The position numbers and the translations under genes are program-made. The notes beneath the pieces were generated by a model that was not told where the DNA came from, did no database searches, and saw only the letters and a program-made list of their open reading frames with translations. Below are positions 1 through 9,011 of a DNA stretch of 64,000 bases, piece by piece (position 1 is the first letter of the stretch; each line of letters begins with the position of its first letter). The DNA is from Brachybacterium vulturis (GTDB taxonomy: Bacteria > Actinomycetota > Actinomycetes > Actinomycetales > Dermabacteraceae): contig NZ_CP023563.1 in assembly GCF_002407185.1 (NCBI RefSeq), positions 496,001 through 560,000 of the forward strand, in the 5' to 3' direction.

Positions 1-762
1 AACGAGTACCTCTTCTACTACCTGCACACCGCCGCCGCGATCGAGCGGATCACCGGCGCCGCGACCACCCGCGGCGAGTTCCTCGCCAAGCAGCAGGGCG
101 ACTTCTACCTCGCCGCGGCGGAGGCCAGGGCGGGCGGGGCCACCGGGGCGGCCACCGACTGCGACGCCCAGCACCCCTTCGCGCCCGAATACCGTGCCCA
201 ACGCAGCAGCCGATCCGCCAGGGCCGACCCCGACCGCTGCTGCCGCTCCCCGCTGGAGCTGTGGCGCGAGACGCTCCACGAGCGGGAGGCGACCTACATG
301 GCCGAGTCCCGGGACGAGGAGCGGCGCGAGGAGGACGTCGCCGGGGGCGGCTACCAGGAGGTGGCGCTGCGGCTGATGACCGCGATCGCCACCGGCCGCA
401 GCGAGCGGATGATCCTCGACGTGGGCAACGCCCCCGCTGGCAGCGAGGCCCCGCCCGAGCAGCGGATCGTGCCCGAGCTGCCGGCCGATGCGGTGCTCGA
501 GGTGCTGTGCCTGGTCGACGGCGAGGGCGTGCACCCGCAGCCCGTGGCCCCGGTGGAGCTGGGCAGACTCGGGATGATGAGCGCGCTGCGCGCCTCGGAG
601 CGGGCGATCCTCGAGGCCGCGACCACCGGGTCCCGCGAGGCGGCCTGGCGCGGCTTCTCCACGCACCCGCTGGTCAGCTCCCCCACGCTCGGCCGACAGC
701 TGCTCGAGGGGTACGAGGCCGGGCACCCGCAGATCGCGGCGCTGCTGGGTCAGGGCCGGTAG
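1..762 (+). CDS. GH4 family glycosidase (6-phospho-beta-glucosidase type), C-terminal part
   Basis: This is the last 253 residues of an NAD- and metal-dependent family 4 glycosidase; the N-terminal NAD-binding half lies left of the window. The frame is open from base 1 and begins NEYLFYY, which matches the NEYLHYYY segment of the complete GH4 gene at 38369-39754. Further shared landmarks are YMAESRDEE, GGYQEVAL and LDVGNAP. GH4 enzymes usually act in the cytoplasm on phosphorylated or oxidised glycosides. Residues about 46-82 form an Arg/Cys-rich stretch with no counterpart in the paralogue. It could be a tolerated insertion or a compensated pair of frameshifts. The gene is convergent with the GH101 gene. 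Substrate cannot be assigned. Confidence 0.85.
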   Translation, partial: NEYLFYYLHTAAAIERITGAATTRGEFLAKQQGDFYLAAAEARAGGATGAATDCDAQHPFAPEYRAQRSSRSARADPDRCCRSPLELWRETLHEREATYMAESRDEERREEDVAGGGYQEVALRLMTAIATGRSERMILDVGNAPAGSEAPPEQRIVPELPADAVLEVLCLVDGEGVHPQPVAPVELGRLGMMSALRASERAILEAATTGSREAAWRGFSTHPLVSSPTLGRQLLEGYEAGHPQIAALLGQGR

Positions 763-794
763 GCCCCGGCTTCGGCGAGCGACGCGGGCCGAGA

Positions 795-813
795 CGGGCG
801 CAGAGGACGCCCG
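795..813. terminator. Hairpin between convergent GH4 and GH101 genes
   Basis: CGGGCG and CGCCCG form a 6-bp stem with a 7-base loop. A 14-bp palindrome, CGGCCCGCGGGCCG, follows at 817-830. Both lie in the 81-bp gap between two convergent genes. There is no T-run, so a bidirectional terminator is plausible but not certain. Confidence 0.45.
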
Positions 814-843
814 CCCCGGCCCGCGGGCCGATGCCGGGAACGA

Positions 844-3800
844 TCAGTCGACGGTTCCCAGGTCCTCGAGGCGCAGGTCGTCGATGGTGAGGTTCGCCTG
901 GCGCCCGCCTCCGAGCTTCTCGACGCCGATCCACGTGGTGTCGGCCTTCTCGGAGGCGGTGAACTCGAGGCTGATCCGCTCGGTCGCCCGCGCCTGCGGG
1001 AAGGGCTTGGCGCCCACCCTCGTCGAGGCGACGGGATCGCCCACCGTGTCCTCCCCCACCACCAGCTGGTAGGTGTCGGCGAAGGCCGTCTGATGGTCGA
1101 GGGTCAGGCGGTAGCGGTGCCCCGGCGTGAGGGGGAGCGAGGACCCGGTGGTGCTGAGGACCAGCCCGACGCGCTCCTCGTTGCACATGAGCGACCACGT
1201 CCCGCGCAGCACGTTGTCGGTCAGCTTGCCGCCCTCGACGGCCTCACCCTCCTGGTTCACCCCGTACCAGCCGGCCTGCGAGAACGGCTGGTGGCGCTCG
1301 GCGAGCTGCGTGCGGGCATCGCCTCCGCTGTTGCCCGCACCGGTGACGAACGGCCAATAGCCGATGTCGACGTTCTCGAAATCCTCGAACAGGACGGTCT
1401 CCGCCGTCGGCTCCGGATCCACGGGCGCGGTGAAGGGGACCACCCGCACGTCGTCGACCCGCACCTCGGCCTCACCCTCGCCCGCCTCGACGCGGAAGGT
1501 GACCGGGGTGCCGTCGCTGGTGAACGTCACGCGCACCCGCTGGAAGTGCCGGCCGTGCTTGGTGTCCGACGCGGTGGCGTTGATGACCGTGGAGGCGGTG
1601 ACCGTCGTCGCGACCCCGCGCTTCACCGCCGCCTGGAAGCCGAGCGCCTCCACATGGGGCCCGGTCGCGGAGACCGTCACCTCCCGTGTGCTCCTCGGAT
1701 CGATCTCGACCCAGGCCCAGGCGGACCAGGTGCCGGCGGGCAGGTGCCGGTGCGCGCGTGCGGGATCGCGCAGCTTCTGCTCGATGAACGACCTCCCGTC
1801 GCCGAACAGCACCTGGCGGTTCAGGTGCTCGTCGGTCTCCACGGAGACCTCGCCCTTGGCCTTCCAGGCATCCAGCGTGCCCGAGAAGAACCCGGGATCG
1901 GCCACGGGGGTGCCGAAGCCCCACCGGGGATCCGCCTGCTCCGGCACGCCCTGCGGGGGGAAGAGGACGTAGGCGCTGCCGGCCTTCGCCTCGAGCGTCA
2001 CCTCACCGCCGCGGACGGGCACCGTGACCTCGTCGGTCCGCCCGGAGTCGGTGAGACGGAACATGGTCAGCGAGCGGTGGTCCGACCACGCGTCGGTCAG
2101 CGTCCAGGTGGAGCTGCCGCCGTCGGGGTTCCAGTGGTACAGCTTCTCGGACCCGTCCGCCCAGGGCAGCAGGTACTTCCCGCCCTCGTACACGGTCGCG
2201 CCGTCCGTGGTGATGGTGCGGTCGGTGGGGATCTCCTCGCCGCCGACGGACTCGACGTCGGAGATGACCTCGGTCCCGTCGGCGAGCACGATCCGCCCGG
2301 GACCCTGCTCGCCGGCCGCCGACCAGGAGACGATCGGCGAGCGCTGCAGGAACTTGGTGGGCACGTTGCGGGCCCACACGGTCGCGAAGAAGGCGTTCGC
2401 GTCCTGGTGGCCCGTCCAGCCCTCGAACTCCTGCACGTTCGCGTTCGACAGCAGCGGGTCCGGGTTCCACACGTCCTTGCGGGAGTTGTCGATGAACCGG
2501 ATGACCTGCGAATTGAGGCCCTTGTTCGAGGAGCCGCCGTAGTTCTCGTCGGCCGCCCAGTGCGACCAGAGCGAGCTGCGGGGCATCTTGTTCGCCCACT
2601 CGGTGGAGATCGCCCATCCCTGCTTCTCGAGCTCCCGGGAGAGGCGCTGCCCCTCCCAGCCGCTGGGATAGTACACATCCACGTAGAGGAAGGAGAGGTT
2701 CTCGGAGATCTCGTCGCGGAACTCCTGGAAGCGCCGCAGCACCTCGGCGGTGCCCAGGTCCTTCGGCCCGTCGATCATGTACGCCTGGTTCATCCAGCCC
2801 CACCCGGGCTGGATCGGATCGCGCAGCAGGTCCTCGCTGAACGCGTGGGCCTCGGAATAGGCCTCGGTGGCGTTGACGTGGACGCCGAAGGTCGCGTTCC
2901 ACGTCTCGCCCTCGGTGACCAGGGTCGTCAGGTCCGTCTTGCCGCCGGCACGGTGGTTGTAGTGACCGGCGTAGTCCGGGTGCGCCGAATCGTGCCCCTC
3001 GGCCTGATAGCCCTTGAGCATGACGGACTGCCCGAGCCCGTCGGTGGCGAGCGCGATCCGCTTGGTGTCGTCCAGGGTGCGGAGGAAGGGGTGCGTGGCC
3101 TGGGAGACGATGTTGAAGGGGATCCTCTTGATCACCTCCTGCGGCACGCTCTCGGAGCCGGTGACCGGCTCGGCGATGTCGCGGGCCGCGATCGCGGCGT
3201 CCTGCCAGGTCACGGCGCCGTCGTCGTTGATGTCGGCGACCGGGCGCACCTTCACGTAGGGGTCCTCGTCCGGCCCCAGGCCCAGCTCGGCGGTCGAGCC
3301 GCGCACCACGAACGTCCCCGGGGACACGGTGCCGATGGTGGCCCGCTCCTCCGTGGCGACGGTGACGATGTACCGGGAGTTGTCGGTCCTCACGCGCTCG
3401 GCGGTCTCGCCGCCGGCGGTGTTGTCCTCCACGGCGTTGGTCTCGAAGCCCGCGGCGAGCTCGGAGCCCACGATCAGCGCGACGTGCGTCAGGGCGGTGA
3501 CATCCTCCTCCTGGGAGGCCAGGTCAAAGAAGGTGTCGCCGCTCCTGTCGCGGTCGACGGACAGGTTCGCCGCGACCACCTGTGCTCCGGACTGCCCGCC
3601 GTCGACCGTGGTGAGGTCGAGGCGGGGCACGCGGAGGCGGTGCATGTGGCCGTCGGGGTCGGCGATCTCGGTGAGCCGCCAGGTGAACACGCCGTCCTCG
3701 ACCGAGAGGACGGCGTCGAACTCGACGCCGGGCAGGTCCGGGATGCTCAGGTGATAGGTGGCGCTCGAGTCGTCGGTGAGCTCCGGGGCGGAGACCTCGA

Positions 3801-4080
3801 CATCGCGCTCGACCTCGTCGACGATCACGCTCCTGTGCGCGTCGCCGAGCCGGCCGGCGAGCTGCGCCCCGTCCAGCCGGTAGTCCACGACCTGCGGGAA
3901 CTCCGGGTGCAGGCGCACCTGCAAGGTGCCGTCGGTGATGACGAGCGCGTCCTCGGGCGCCTCGGCGATGATCGGGCCCGGTTCGGCCCCGTCCGGGGCG
4001 GCCAGCGCGGCCTGCGGCCCCGCCAGGGCCGTGACGCCTGCGGCGACTCCCGAGGTCAGAAGGAACATCCTGCGGTCCAT
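844..4080 (-). CDS. Secreted endo-alpha-N-acetylgalactosaminidase (GH101)
   Basis: A 1078-residue enzyme that would release the core-1 disaccharide Gal-beta-1,3-GalNAc from Ser/Thr of mucin-type O-glycoproteins outside the cell. The ATG at 4080 is preceded by AGGAG five bases upstream. The N-terminus has twin arginines (DRRMFLL), a hydrophobic stretch and AQA-like small residues, so it is an exported protein, possibly by Tat. The GH101 core has FLYVDVYY with Asp468 (probable nucleophile) and STEW with Glu494 (probable acid/base), plus WGWMNQAY and the DINDDGAVTWQDAAIA motif near residue 285 typical of this family. The C-terminal third contains two beta-rich, carbohydrate-binding-like modules. 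No sortase motif is seen, so it is likely released. It is transcribed alone, upstream of the glycan-import operon. Confidence 0.9.
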   Translation of the reverse strand: MDRRMFLLTSGVAAGVTALAGPQAALAAPDGAEPGPIIAEAPEDALVITDGTLQVRLHPEFPQVVDYRLDGAQLAGRLGDAHRSVIVDEVERDVEVSAPELTDDSSATYHLSIPDLPGVEFDAVLSVEDGVFTWRLTEIADPDGHMHRLRVPRLDLTTVDGGQSGAQVVAANLSVDRDRSGDTFFDLASQEEDVTALTHVALIVGSELAAGFETNAVEDNTAGGETAERVRTDNSRYIVTVATEERATIGTVSPGTFVVRGSTAELGLGPDEDPYVKVRPVADINDDGAVTWQDAAIAARDIAEPVTGSESVPQEVIKRIPFNIVSQATHPFLRTLDDTKRIALATDGLGQSVMLKGYQAEGHDSAHPDYAGHYNHRAGGKTDLTTLVTEGETWNATFGVHVNATEAYSEAHAFSEDLLRDPIQPGWGWMNQAYMIDGPKDLGTAEVLRRFQEFRDEISENLSFLYVDVYYPSGWEGQRLSRELEKQGWAISTEWANKMPRSSLWSHWAADENYGGSSNKGLNSQVIRFIDNSRKDVWNPDPLLSNANVQEFEGWTGHQDANAFFATVWARNVPTKFLQRSPIVSWSAAGEQGPGRIVLADGTEVISDVESVGGEEIPTDRTITTDGATVYEGGKYLLPWADGSEKLYHWNPDGGSSTWTLTDAWSDHRSLTMFRLTDSGRTDEVTVPVRGGEVTLEAKAGSAYVLFPPQGVPEQADPRWGFGTPVADPGFFSGTLDAWKAKGEVSVETDEHLNRQVLFGDGRSFIEQKLRDPARAHRHLPAGTWSAWAWVEIDPRSTREVTVSATGPHVEALGFQAAVKRGVATTVTASTVINATASDTKHGRHFQRVRVTFTSDGTPVTFRVEAGEGEAEVRVDDVRVVPFTAPVDPEPTAETVLFEDFENVDIGYWPFVTGAGNSGGDARTQLAERHQPFSQAGWYGVNQEGEAVEGGKLTDNVLRGTWSLMCNEERVGLVLSTTGSSLPLTPGHRYRLTLDHQTAFADTYQLVVGEDTVGDPVASTRVGAKPFPQARATERISLEFTASEKADTTWIGVEKLGGGRQANLTIDDLRLEDLGTVD

Positions 4081-4112
4081 GTGCACTCCTCTGTGCTGCG
4101 GTGTTCTGTCCG

Positions 4113-4134
4113 GGCGCCGATCAGCATCGGCGCC
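4113..4134. repeat. Perfect 9-bp inverted repeat in the GH101 leader
   Basis: GGCGCCGAT and ATCGGCGCC flank a 4-base loop (CAGC), ending 33 bp upstream of the GH101 start codon. In the GH101 transcript it would form a strong hairpin just ahead of the ribosome site. It could be an operator, an RNA stabiliser or a translational control element. Confidence 0.5.
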
Positions 4135-4166
4135 GTCCACTGCCGCGCCACGGTGCGGCGCAGGAG

Positions 4167-4182
4167 TGTGAAACGATTGACA
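4167..4182. promoter_or_regulatory. Candidate LacI/ROK-type operator upstream of GH101
   Basis: TGTGAAACGATTGACA is an imperfect palindrome with a central CG; 6 of 8 positions match between the half-sites. This resembles operators of LacI-family sugar repressors. It lies about 87 bp upstream of the GH101 start. The ATCGTTT core on the minus strand also occurs in the candidate operator beside the ROK repressor at 16133-16159. Confidence 0.4.
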
Positions 4183-4290
4183 CGTACCGCTGTGGACCCT
4201 ACCTCACACCGTGGGGGCCACCGCCGGAGACGACCCGGCGCGTCGCCCGACCGCACGGGTGCTCGGTGGAGAGCTCGCGCACGGAGAAGA

Positions 4291-4321
4291 GGGCCCGCGG
4301 CTGCCGTGCGGCCGCGAGCCC
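4291..4321 (-). terminator. Probable terminator of the aldo/keto reductase gene
   Basis: On the minus strand, two 11-base arms pair completely if one U-G wobble is allowed, around a 9-base loop. The sequence after the hairpin is pyrimidine-rich (TCTTCTCC). It starts 20 bp downstream of the aldo/keto reductase stop codon. Confidence 0.6.
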
Positions 4322-4341
4322 TCGTCTGTCGTCCTGGTCTC

Positions 4342-5175
4342 TCAGAACCCGGGATCCGCGGGGTCCGGGCCGATCCGGCCGTCGGCGCGGTCCAGACCGT
4401 TGATCTTCTCGATCTCCTCGTCCGTGAGCTGGAGGTCGGCAGCGGCGAAGTTCGAGACGATCCGCTCGGGCGTGACGGTCTTCGGGATCACGACGTTGCC
4501 GATCGCGAGGTGCCAGGCGATGATCACCTGGCCGGCGTCGGCCCCGTGCGCCTCGGCGATCTCGGTGATCACGGGGTGGCGCAGGATGTCCCCGCCCTGG
4601 CCGAGCGGGGACCAGGCCTCGGTGAGGATGCCCTGGTCCGCGTGGTGGTCGCGCAGCTCCCGCTGCTGGAAGTCGGGATGCAGCTCGATCTGGTGCATCA
4701 CCGGCAGCACCCCGGTCTCGGCGATGATCTCCTCGAGCTGCGCGATCGGGAAGTTCGAGACGCCGATCGACCTCGTCTTCCCCTCCTTCTGCAGCTCGAT
4801 CAGCGCCTTCCAGGACTCGAGGTACGTCCCGCGCTGAGGGCTCGCCCAATGGATGAGGTAGAGGTCCACGTAGTCCGTGGCGAGCTCGGCGAGCGAGGTC
4901 TCCAGCGCCTGCTTCGCGGCGTCGAAGCCCTGGTCGCCGTTGGCGAGCTTGGTGGTGATGAACAGGTCCTCGCGCGGGACGCCGGCGTCCTTCACGGCGC
5001 GGCCCACGCCGCCCTCGTTCTGGTAGCCGGCGGCGGTGTCGATGTGCCGGTACCCGGCCCGGATCGCCTGGACGACGACGTCCTCGGCGACCTCGTCCTC
5101 GACCTGCCAGACGCCGTAGCCGAGCTGGGGGACCGATGCGCCGTCGTGGAAGGGCAGAGCGGGAACAGTGGTCAT
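4342..5175 (-). CDS. Aldo/keto reductase (AKR5-like, 2,5-diketo-D-gluconate reductase type)
   Basis: A 277-residue NADPH-dependent carbonyl reductase of the (beta/alpha)8 aldo/keto reductase superfamily. The catalytic tetrad is visible: Asp46 and Tyr51 in HIDTAAGYQNE, Lys76 in ITTKL and His109 in LIHW. GVSNF and the C-terminal IPKTV coenzyme motif are also present. The chosen ATG has AGGAGG upstream, whereas a longer frame to 5850 lacks coding character. The gene stands alone, divergent from the permease at 5432, and a hairpin follows its stop codon. Physiological substrate unknown. Confidence 0.88.
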   Translation of the reverse strand: MTTVPALPFHDGASVPQLGYGVWQVEDEVAEDVVVQAIRAGYRHIDTAAGYQNEGGVGRAVKDAGVPREDLFITTKLANGDQGFDAAKQALETSLAELATDYVDLYLIHWASPQRGTYLESWKALIELQKEGKTRSIGVSNFPIAQLEEIIAETGVLPVMHQIELHPDFQQRELRDHHADQGILTEAWSPLGQGGDILRHPVITEIAEAHGADAGQVIIAWHLAIGNVVIPKTVTPERIVSNFAAADLQLTDEEIEKINGLDRADGRIGPDPADPGF

Positions 5176-5431
5176 GCGAGTACCTCCTCGGTAGCTGTCG
5201 ACCCGTCCACGGTACGACCGTGCGCCGTTGCTCGACAGACCTCGTCCGCTCGGTAGGTCCCGCTGCCGACGTGCGTGCACGCTGCTCGATGGACCGCGGG
5301 TCCGAGCCTCTGCACGGCCCGATACGGTGGCCGAGGCACCGCACGGATGCCCCCGCACCGTCGGCCCGGAGCACCCGCGCTCGCGTGGCCCGATCCGTGC
5401 ACAGAACTCCGTCCCGAATCGAGCATGCTCC

Positions 5432-6184
5432 GTGACCCTCACCCTGACCCTCGCCCTCATCGCCCTGGTGCTGGTCTGTGCGGTCATCCAGCGGGTCGCC
5501 GGGATGGGCCTGGGCATCGTCTTCGCCCCGTACGCCGTGGTGCTGATCGGTGCGCACGAGGGCATCATGCTGGCGAACTTCCTGGGCGGGCTCATGCCCA
5601 TCGTGATGCTGCCGCGGATCTGGTCGCAGATCGAATGGCGCAAGGTGCTCTGGCTGGGGCTGCCCGCGATCGCGGTGATGCCCGGCGCGGCCTGGCTCTC
5701 CACGATCTCACCACCCGCTCCGCTGTACCTGGTGGTGGCCACGCTGGTGCTGCTGAGCCTGGTGATCTCGGTGGCGCTGGCCCGCGTGGACACCACGGTG
5801 GACGGACGATCCGCGCAGGTCGCGACGGGGGTCGGGATCGGGCTGGGCACCGTGCTCGGCGGCGTCGGCGGCCCGGCCGCGACCGTCTACGCAGTGCTCT
5901 CGCGGTGGCCGGCGCTGCCCATGGTCGCGACGCTGCAGCCGCTGTGGATCCTGGTCTCCTGGGTCTCCTTCGGCACGAAATGGGCGTGGGACGACGGCCA
6001 GCTGCCCGAGCTGCCGTGGTGGGTGTGGGGCGCGATGCTCGCGGCCGTGGTGGTCGCCGTCGGCCTCGGGGAGCTGGTGCAGAAGCGGCTGCGCGAGAGC
6101 GGCATCCATCGCCTGGTGATCGTGCTCGGCTTCGTCGGCGCCCTGCTGTCGCTGTGGACCGGTCTGCGGCTGCTGCTGAGCTGA
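5432..6184 (+). CDS. TauE/SafE-type membrane permease
   Basis: A 250-residue integral membrane protein with about eight hydrophobic segments. The two-half layout, Gly-rich motifs (GMGLGIVFAP, GGVGGPAATVYA) and size fit the TauE/SafE (DUF81) family of sulfite, sulfoacetate or organic-anion exporters. I chose the GTG at 5432, which opens directly into the first membrane segment; the sequence before it is Arg/Pro-rich and not coding-like. Nearby sits a sulfatase (7542-9011), so sulfite or sulfate export is a possible link, but this is inference only. Confidence 0.75.
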   Translation: MTLTLTLALIALVLVCAVIQRVAGMGLGIVFAPYAVVLIGAHEGIMLANFLGGLMPIVMLPRIWSQIEWRKVLWLGLPAIAVMPGAAWLSTISPPAPLYLVVATLVLLSLVISVALARVDTTVDGRSAQVATGVGIGLGTVLGGVGGPAATVYAVLSRWPALPMVATLQPLWILVSWVSFGTKWAWDDGQLPELPWWVWGAMLAAVVVAVGLGELVQKRLRESGIHRLVIVLGFVGALLSLWTGLRLLLS

Positions 6185-6207
6185 GCTCGGCCCGCGCCGG
6201 CCGCCCG

Positions 6208-7545
6208 TCACCGCAGCGGCAGCGTGACCACGGCGACCGTCCGCGCCCCCGGCTCCGGCCCCAGCACGACCTGACCCTCGCCGGGTACCTGCGCGATCTC
6301 GCGCACGGCTGCGGAGACCCGCGGAGCCAGCTCCACCGGCCCGGCCGAGGGGTCCAGCAGCAGCACGTGCAGCGCCCGCTGCCCCTCAGCCGTCTCCCCG
6401 AGGGTGAAGCGCACCCCCTCGGGCGGCGTCGCGACCGCCTCGTGGAACCAGGGCCGGGTGCCGTAGATCGTCGCGCCGTGCGCACCGAGCCACTCCCCCA
6501 GCTGCTCGAGGGCGGTGGCCTGCAGCGGCGGGATCGACCCGTCGGCACGGGGTCCGATGTTGATCAGCAGGTTCCCGTTCTTGGAGACGACGTCCACCAG
6601 CAGCCGGATCAGCTCCGCGCCGTCCAGCGCATGCTCGGCGGATTCGTCGGCGTTGAATCCGAACGAGAGCCCCAGCCCGCGCGTGGATTCGAAGACCTGA
6701 TCCTGGACGGCGTCGATGTCCTGGTACTCGCGGGTGAGCACGCCGTGGACGGGCACGCCCCAGCGGTCGTTGACCATGCCGTCCGGCACCGCGGCGAGGT
6801 GCTCGCGGAACAGCTGCTGCAGCGCGTCGCGGCCGTCGTACTTGCCGGCATCGGGCCAGTCGATGTCGTTCCACAGCAGGTCCGGTCCGAAGCGGTCGAT
6901 CAGCTCGCGCAGCTGGGCGGCGGCGAGCTCGGCGAAGGCGGGATCGTTGCGACGCAGCGCGAACAGCTCATCGTTCGAGGTCAGCGGCGGGAAGTCGGAG
7001 ACATGCCAGTCGTGCGCACCGGAGTAGTAGAGCCCCAGCCGCAGCCCCGCCTCCCGCACGGCGGCGGCGAACTCGGCGATCAGGTCACGGCCCGGTCCGC
7101 GCCGGGCCGCGGTGAAGGGCGTGGTCGCCGAGCCCCAGAGGCAGAAGCCGTCGTGGTGCTTGGTGGTGGGGACGAGGTAGCGGGCCCCGGCGCGCACCGC
7201 GAGGTCGACGATCCCCTCGGCGCTTCCCGCGGCGGGATGCCAGTCATCGGCGAAGTCCTCGTAGGAATGACCCACGCCGAAGCGCTGCTCATGCCGCTGC
7301 CTGGTGGGACCGTCCAGGCGCACGGTGTTGGCGTACCACTCGGCGTACTGGTGGCGGGCGTAGGCGTTCTCGGCGGTGACATCGCTGCGATCCAGCACGT
7401 CCGCCCAGGCGGGGACCGAGTACAGGCCCCAGTGCACGAAGATCCCCAGCTTCGCGTCGCGGTACCAGTCCGGGACGGCGAGGTCGGGGTAGGCGGTGGC
7501 GGGGGCGGCATCATCCGGCCCGTGGCGGTCGTCGAAGCTGATCAT
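6208..7545 (-). CDS. Alpha-L-fucosidase (GH29), cytoplasmic
   Basis: A 445-residue family 29 fucosidase that hydrolyses alpha-linked L-fucose from oligosaccharides. It begins WYRDAKLGIFVHWGLYSVPAW, a conserved GH29 block. The nucleophile is predicted as Asp227 in LLWND. KHHDGFCLW is also present. No signal peptide is seen, so it should act on imported sugars. Its ATG overlaps the sulfatase stop codon (ATGA), making it the last gene of a seven-gene operon starting at 15920. The freed fucose can be catabolised by the oxidative fucose operon at 48492-54008. Confidence 0.93.
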   Translation of the reverse strand: MISFDDRHGPDDAAPATAYPDLAVPDWYRDAKLGIFVHWGLYSVPAWADVLDRSDVTAENAYARHQYAEWYANTVRLDGPTRQRHEQRFGVGHSYEDFADDWHPAAGSAEGIVDLAVRAGARYLVPTTKHHDGFCLWGSATTPFTAARRGPGRDLIAEFAAAVREAGLRLGLYYSGAHDWHVSDFPPLTSNDELFALRRNDPAFAELAAAQLRELIDRFGPDLLWNDIDWPDAGKYDGRDALQQLFREHLAAVPDGMVNDRWGVPVHGVLTREYQDIDAVQDQVFESTRGLGLSFGFNADESAEHALDGAELIRLLVDVVSKNGNLLINIGPRADGSIPPLQATALEQLGEWLGAHGATIYGTRPWFHEAVATPPEGVRFTLGETAEGQRALHVLLLDPSAGPVELAPRVSAAVREIAQVPGEGQVVLGPEPGARTVAVVTLPLR

Positions 7546-9011
7546 GGGAGATCTCCATATCCCGTCTCGTCGATGAACTGGGCGACCATCTCGCGGCGAC
7601 GGGCGCCCGCGGCCTCCCAGAGGTCGGTGCTCTGCCGCGGATCAGCGGCACGGTCGTAGAACTGCCCCTCCTCGCCGTCGGTGCGGGTGGGGACGCCGAC
7701 GGGCTCGCTGAACCCGCCGGATCCCGTCGAGAAGCAGGCTGTCTCCTTCTCCCGCATGAGCACGAGGGAGCCGTCGAAGGCGGTCGCACCCACCACACGG
7801 GACGGGCCGGAGGAGGGACGCAGCAGGTCCGCGGCACCGTCGAGGTCCAGCACTGCCCGCTCCCCGGGGCGGCGGGGTGCCCGCTGGGCCTCCGCGATCG
7901 CCTCCACGTGCGCGAGCAGGCTCGGGAACAGGTCCAGCAGGCTCACCAGTCGCTCGTCGACGCGCGCCGGCAGACCGTCCCCGCTGACGATGAGCGGCAC
8001 CCGGTGCCCGCCGTCGTAGACGTCCGCCTTCTGCCCGCGCAGCGCACCGTTGGGCAGGTGGTCCTCGAGCGCGCCGTCCTCCGGGTAGCAGGTCGGGGCG
8101 CCGTTGTCCGAGGCGAAGACGACCAGACACGGTCGCGAGGAGTTCTCGAGCGCCGCCTCCACGCGATCGACGATGTCGTCGATCATCAGGATCGCGTCCG
8201 CTCGCGGCCCGATTCCGGAGCGTCCGCGATGCTCCTCGGGCGGAAGGCACGGCCGATGCGGAGCGGCGGTGGCCAGGTACAGGAAGCGCGGCGGGTCCTG
8301 CGGACCGACCGGGGTGGTCCGCCGCAGCCAGTCGACGGCCTCCCGGGCGAAGCGCGGATCGACATCCGCGTCCACCCATCCCGGAGCGGCCGGCCCGGGG
8401 CGCTGGGAGGTGACCCGCGGTGTCTTCTCCTCGGTGGGGACGGTCTCCGCACGGTCGCCGGACAGGATGCAGTACGGCGGCATGTCCAGCGACCCGGAGA
8501 TCCCGACGAAATGGTCGAAGCCCCGCTCCAGGGGACCGTTCTCGAACGGCTCCGTGAAGTCGACGTCCCAGCCGTCGGCCTCCATGGACGGTCGGAAGCC
8601 CGCCTCGGGAGCGATCCGTCGCCGGGTCCCGTCCCGCAGCTGCCAGTCGAGCCCGAGATGCCATTTGCCGATGGCCGCCGTCAGGTAGCCGCGCTCGCGC
8701 AGCGTGCCGGCGAGGGTCGGGACGTCCTCGGCGATCAGGGCGCCATCGGTCCCGCCGAGGACTGCGGAGCGCAGCGGGGACCGCCAGGGGTGACGACCGG
8801 TGAGCAGCGCGTACCGGCTCGGTGTGCAGACCGCTGAGGCCGCGTGGGCATCGGTGAAGCGGAGCCCCCGTGCCGCCAGCGCGTCGAGGGCGGGTGTGCT
8901 GAAGGCGGTCGCGCCGTAGCACGACAGATCGGCGTGGCCCAGGTCGTCGGCGAGGATGACGACGATGTCCGGCAGGTCCGCGTCCCCCGTGGGAGCGCTC
9001 ACGGGGGTCAT
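7542..9011 (-). CDS. Cys-type sulfatase (S1 family), cytoplasmic
   Basis: A 489-residue formylglycine-dependent sulfatase. The signature CTPSRYALLTG begins at Cys62, which a formylglycine-generating enzyme must convert; no such enzyme is in the window. Metal-binding residues appear in ILADDLGHAD near the N-terminus and in FASDNGAP further on. There is no signal peptide, unusual for many sulfatases but consistent with the neighbouring fucosidase acting on imported glycan. The gene overlaps both neighbours by 4 bp (ROK kinase upstream, fucosidase downstream). Likely substrate is a sulfated Gal, GlcNAc or GalNAc residue of mucin glycans; the exact position cannot be read from sequence. Confidence 0.88.
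   Translation of the reverse strand: MTPVSAPTGDADLPDIVVILADDLGHADLSCYGATAFSTPALDALAARGLRFTDAHAASAVCTPSRYALLTGRHPWRSPLRSAVLGGTDGALIAEDVPTLAGTLRERGYLTAAIGKWHLGLDWQLRDGTRRRIAPEAGFRPSMEADGWDVDFTEPFENGPLERGFDHFVGISGSLDMPPYCILSGDRAETVPTEEKTPRVTSQRPGPAAPGWVDADVDPRFAREAVDWLRRTTPVGPQDPPRFLYLATAAPHRPCLPPEEHRGRSGIGPRADAILMIDDIVDRVEAALENSSRPCLVVFASDNGAPTCYPEDGALEDHLPNGALRGQKADVYDGGHRVPLIVSGDGLPARVDERLVSLLDLFPSLLAHVEAIAEAQRAPRRPGERAVLDLDGAADLLRPSSGPSRVVGATAFDGSLVLMREKETACFSTGSGGFSEPVGVPTRTDGEEGQFYDRAADPRQSTDLWEAAGARRREMVAQFIDETGYGDLP

Noticed and set aside
3180..3240. Dockerin-like calcium repeat in the GH101 protein (DINDDGAVTWQD)
   Set aside because: This motif is a normal part of GH101 enzymes and occurs once in mid-protein, so it is not evidence for a cellulosome-type dockerin.
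1093..5256. Plus-strand open frame of 1387 codons opposite the GH101 gene
   Set aside because: It is the antisense shadow of the GH101 and reductase genes in GC-rich DNA. The translation is repetitive in Arg, Gly, Val and Asp without any domain, and both real genes have proper starts and motifs.
5275..7659. Plus-strand open frame of 794 codons over TauE and fucosidase genes
   Set aside because: Low-complexity shadow of two well-supported genes; no motifs.
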